Both the position numbers and the translations under genes were made by a program. From the NCBI GenBank assembly GCA_934169535.1, contig CAKPOC010000057.1, positions 1 to 5,977 of the forward strand: DNA of 5,977 nucleotides, written 5' to 3'. Source of the DNA: an uncultured Clostridia bacterium (GTDB taxonomy: Bacteria > Bacillota > Clostridia > TANB77 > CAG-508). Below the pieces are notes generated by a model. That model searched no databases and was not told where the DNA came from. It saw nothing but the letters and a program-made list of their open reading frames with translations. Of this stretch, positions 4,289 through 5,977 are shown one piece after another (position 1 is the first letter of the stretch; every line of letters begins with the position of its first letter).

Positions 4289-5977
4289 ATGGCTTTTGAT
4301 GGACTTGTTGCAAAATCGGTTTGCAACGAACTTGATTGTTTAATAGGCGGAAAAGTAACAAAAATTTTCCAGCCAAATAAAAATGAAATTGTTTTAGGCA
4401 TATATTCTAATAATTCAAATTATGCACTAAATTTATGTATAGATAGTTCTTTATATCGTTTTAATTTAACATCACATTTGAAGCAAAATCCACAAAATGT
4501 TTTTGGCTTTTGTATGTTACTTAGAAAAAATTTAATAAATGGCATTATTCAAAATATTTATATGAACGGTTTTGAACGAATACTGTTTATTGATGTTTTA
4601 GTCAAAAATGATTTAAACGATACCATACAAAAAACTTTAGTTGTAGAATTAATGGGAAAACACAGCAACATTATACTTACTTGTAATAATCAAATACTAG
4701 ACAGCTTGCGCCACTTAAATGTTTTTGATAATTCTAACAGAAACATTTTCCCTGGATGCAAATATATACTTCCCGAAAAAAATAAATTTGACTTTTCTAA
4801 GGATTTTGAAGACTTCTACAGAAATATTTTAGATTGCAATATCTCACCTTTTTTACTTTCTTTAGCTATATCTAAAATATATACAGGCTTTGGTCAAAAA
4901 AATCTTCATATGCTTTTTAATTTAATAAATGTAAATGACTCAGATAACTCATATTCAAATTTAAAGCTTGCATATGACTATATTTTTAATTTGGTGTATT
5001 CTTTAAATTCTAAGCAACCTGTAAAAATAGAAAATGTAGATAATGACTTTTTTGTTGTAAATTCTTCCGAAAATGTTTTATTTAACAACTTTTTTATTGA
5101 TGATTTTTATTTTAGTAAAGAAGAAAAAACAAAATTTGAGCACACAAAATCTACTATTTTTAAGCTTCTTTCAAATAATATTTCTAAAACTAAAAACAAG
5201 CTTAAAAATATTGAAAAAAAGCTATTAGAATGCAAAAATACTGACAAATATAAAATCTACGGAGAACTTATAACAGCCAATTTATACAGGCTTACACAAA
5301 ATGTGCCCGAAGCAGTACTTGAAAATTACTATGACAATAACAACCAAATAAAAGTGCCTTTAGATGAATCAATTTCTCCTGCACAAAATGCGAAAAAATA
5401 TTTTAAAAAATATAGAAAACTTCAAAATACAAAGAAAATCGTAGAAGAACAAAGAAAAGAAGCTTTAAACGCCTTAAAATACTTAGACAGCATAGTGTTT
5501 GAACTTGAAAATGCCAAAACTTTGGAAGAATTAAATTCTATTTATATGGAAATAAGTGATAACTTTTCAAATTCTACTAATACCGTATCTACCAATATTT
5601 ACACTAAGAAAAATGAAAAAAATAAAAATCAAGCTTTATCAGAGCCTGCAAAATATATTATTGATGGCTACACAGTTTTAGTTGGAAAAAATAACAAACA
5701 AAATGACTATTTAACCTGCAAACTTGCACGAAACCAAGATATTTGGTTTCACACAAAAGACATTCACGGTTGCCATGTTGTTTTGCGAAATACAAATTCT
5801 AAAGACTTATTACAAGATATTTCAAAAACATCTGTTGAGCCTTCTACTTTATATAAATGTGCTTCTCTTGCTGCTTATTTTAGCAAAGCTAAACATTCTC
5901 AAAATGTGCCTGTTGACTACACTTATATAAAATATGTGAAAAAGCCAAAAGATGCTAAACTTGGAATGGTTATATAC
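4289..5977 (+). CDS. rqcH: RqcH, NFACT-family ribosome quality-control factor (C-terminus outside window)
   Basis: Open from the ATG at 4289 to the window end, giving 563 residues. Family members are about 570-590 long, so probably only the last 20-30 are missing. The NFACT-N domain starts MAFDGLVAKSVCNEL and contains GFERILFIDV (94-103) and ELMGKHSNIIL (120-130). Residues about 290-430 are Lys/Glu-rich helices, the coiled-coil arms. The NFACT-R domain shows DGYTVLVGKNNKQNDYLT (459-476) and DIWFHTKDIHGCHVVLR (484-500), the family signature. RqcH, the bacterial counterpart of eukaryotic Rqc2, binds the 50S subunit carrying a stalled peptidyl-tRNA and, with RqcP, directs addition of alanine tails that mark the chain for ClpXP. 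The older name is fibronectin-binding protein A. The Asp-Arg pair important in the Bacillus protein appears as Glu96-Arg97. The gene is very AT-rich (15 G+C in 60 bases at 4441-4500). Confidence 0.93.
   Translation, partial: MAFDGLVAKSVCNELDCLIGGKVTKIFQPNKNEIVLGIYSNNSNYALNLCIDSSLYRFNLTSHLKQNPQNVFGFCMLLRKNLINGIIQNIYMNGFERILFIDVLVKNDLNDTIQKTLVVELMGKHSNIILTCNNQILDSLRHLNVFDNSNRNIFPGCKYILPEKNKFDFSKDFEDFYRNILDCNISPFLLSLAISKIYTGFGQKNLHMLFNLINVNDSDNSYSNLKLAYDYIFNLVYSLNSKQPVKIENVDNDFFVVNSSENVLFNNFFIDDFYFSKEEKTKFEHTKSTIFKLLSNNISKTKNKLKNIEKKLLECKNTDKYKIYGELITANLYRLTQNVPEAVLENYYDNNNQIKVPLDESISPAQNAKKYFKKYRKLQNTKKIVEEQRKEALNALKYLDSIVFELENAKTLEELNSIYMEISDNFSNSTNTVSTNIYTKKNEKNKNQALSEPAKYIIDGYTVLVGKNNKQNDYLTCKLARNQDIWFHTKDIHGCHVVLRNTNSKDLLQDISKTSVEPSTLYKCASLAAYFSKAKHSQNVPVDYTYIKYVKKPKDAKLGMVIY

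Noticed and set aside
4213..4401. Minus-strand 62-residue open frame between sigH and rqcH
   Set aside because: It overlaps the rqcH start antisense and covers the rqcH promoter, with no binding site and no recognisable protein features.
5724..5930. Plus-strand open frame near the right end
   Set aside because: It lies in another frame of rqcH, over the conserved NFACT-R signature, and has no binding site.

Overview
The window is very AT-rich. It carries a SigH-type sporulation sigma factor, strong AGGAGG-type ribosome binding sites, consensus TTGACA/TATAAT promoters and a clostridial-style prepilin. Together these point to a low-GC Gram-positive, most likely a spore-forming Clostridia member of the gut or anaerobic type. 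No species call is possible from the sequence alone. There is no intergenic gap above about 180 bases.

Left part (1-1766, accessory in character). A prepilin-like gene runs leftward out of the window (1-322, minus). It diverges from a small ribbon-helix-helix gene (500-697, plus) that ends at a perfect-palindrome terminator (712-743). Converging on that terminator is a minus-strand gene (788-1615). Its product looks like a degenerate member of the formylglycine-generating-enzyme-like (SUMF1/C-type-lectin-fold) family. It has visibly higher GC than its neighbours and its own promoter (1672-1700), with a perfect 17-bp palindrome sitting just downstream of the start of transcription. In clostridial genomes the prepilin N-terminus and this FGE-like domain often occur in related proteins, so the two genes may belong to one surface or accessory module.

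Middle part (1721-4209, core genes). Reading leftward: sigH (3502-4146), tRNA-Thr(GGT) (3420-3495) only 6 nt after the sigH stop, a hairpin (3383-3411), a small HNH-domain protein (2858-3355), and ychF (1773-2858), whose ATG overlaps the HNH stop codon by one base. A long stem-loop (1721-1766) closes the unit. All lie on one strand with no other clear promoter than the one before sigH. sigma factor, tRNA, HNH protein and YchF may therefore share a transcript, with the post-tRNA hairpin as a possible attenuation point.

Right part (4229-5977). Divergent from sigH is an NFACT-family gene, rqcH, with its own TTGATT-N17-TATAAT promoter. It encodes the ribosome quality-control factor that adds C-terminal alanine tails to stalled chains. 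It runs out of the window with probably only about 20-30 residues missing. Two translation-linked factors (YchF and RqcH), a tRNA and a sporulation sigma factor thus lie within about 4.2 kb. I see no CRISPR array, insertion sequence, or evident defence or novel multi-gene system; the unusual points are regulatory layout and the FGE-like gene.
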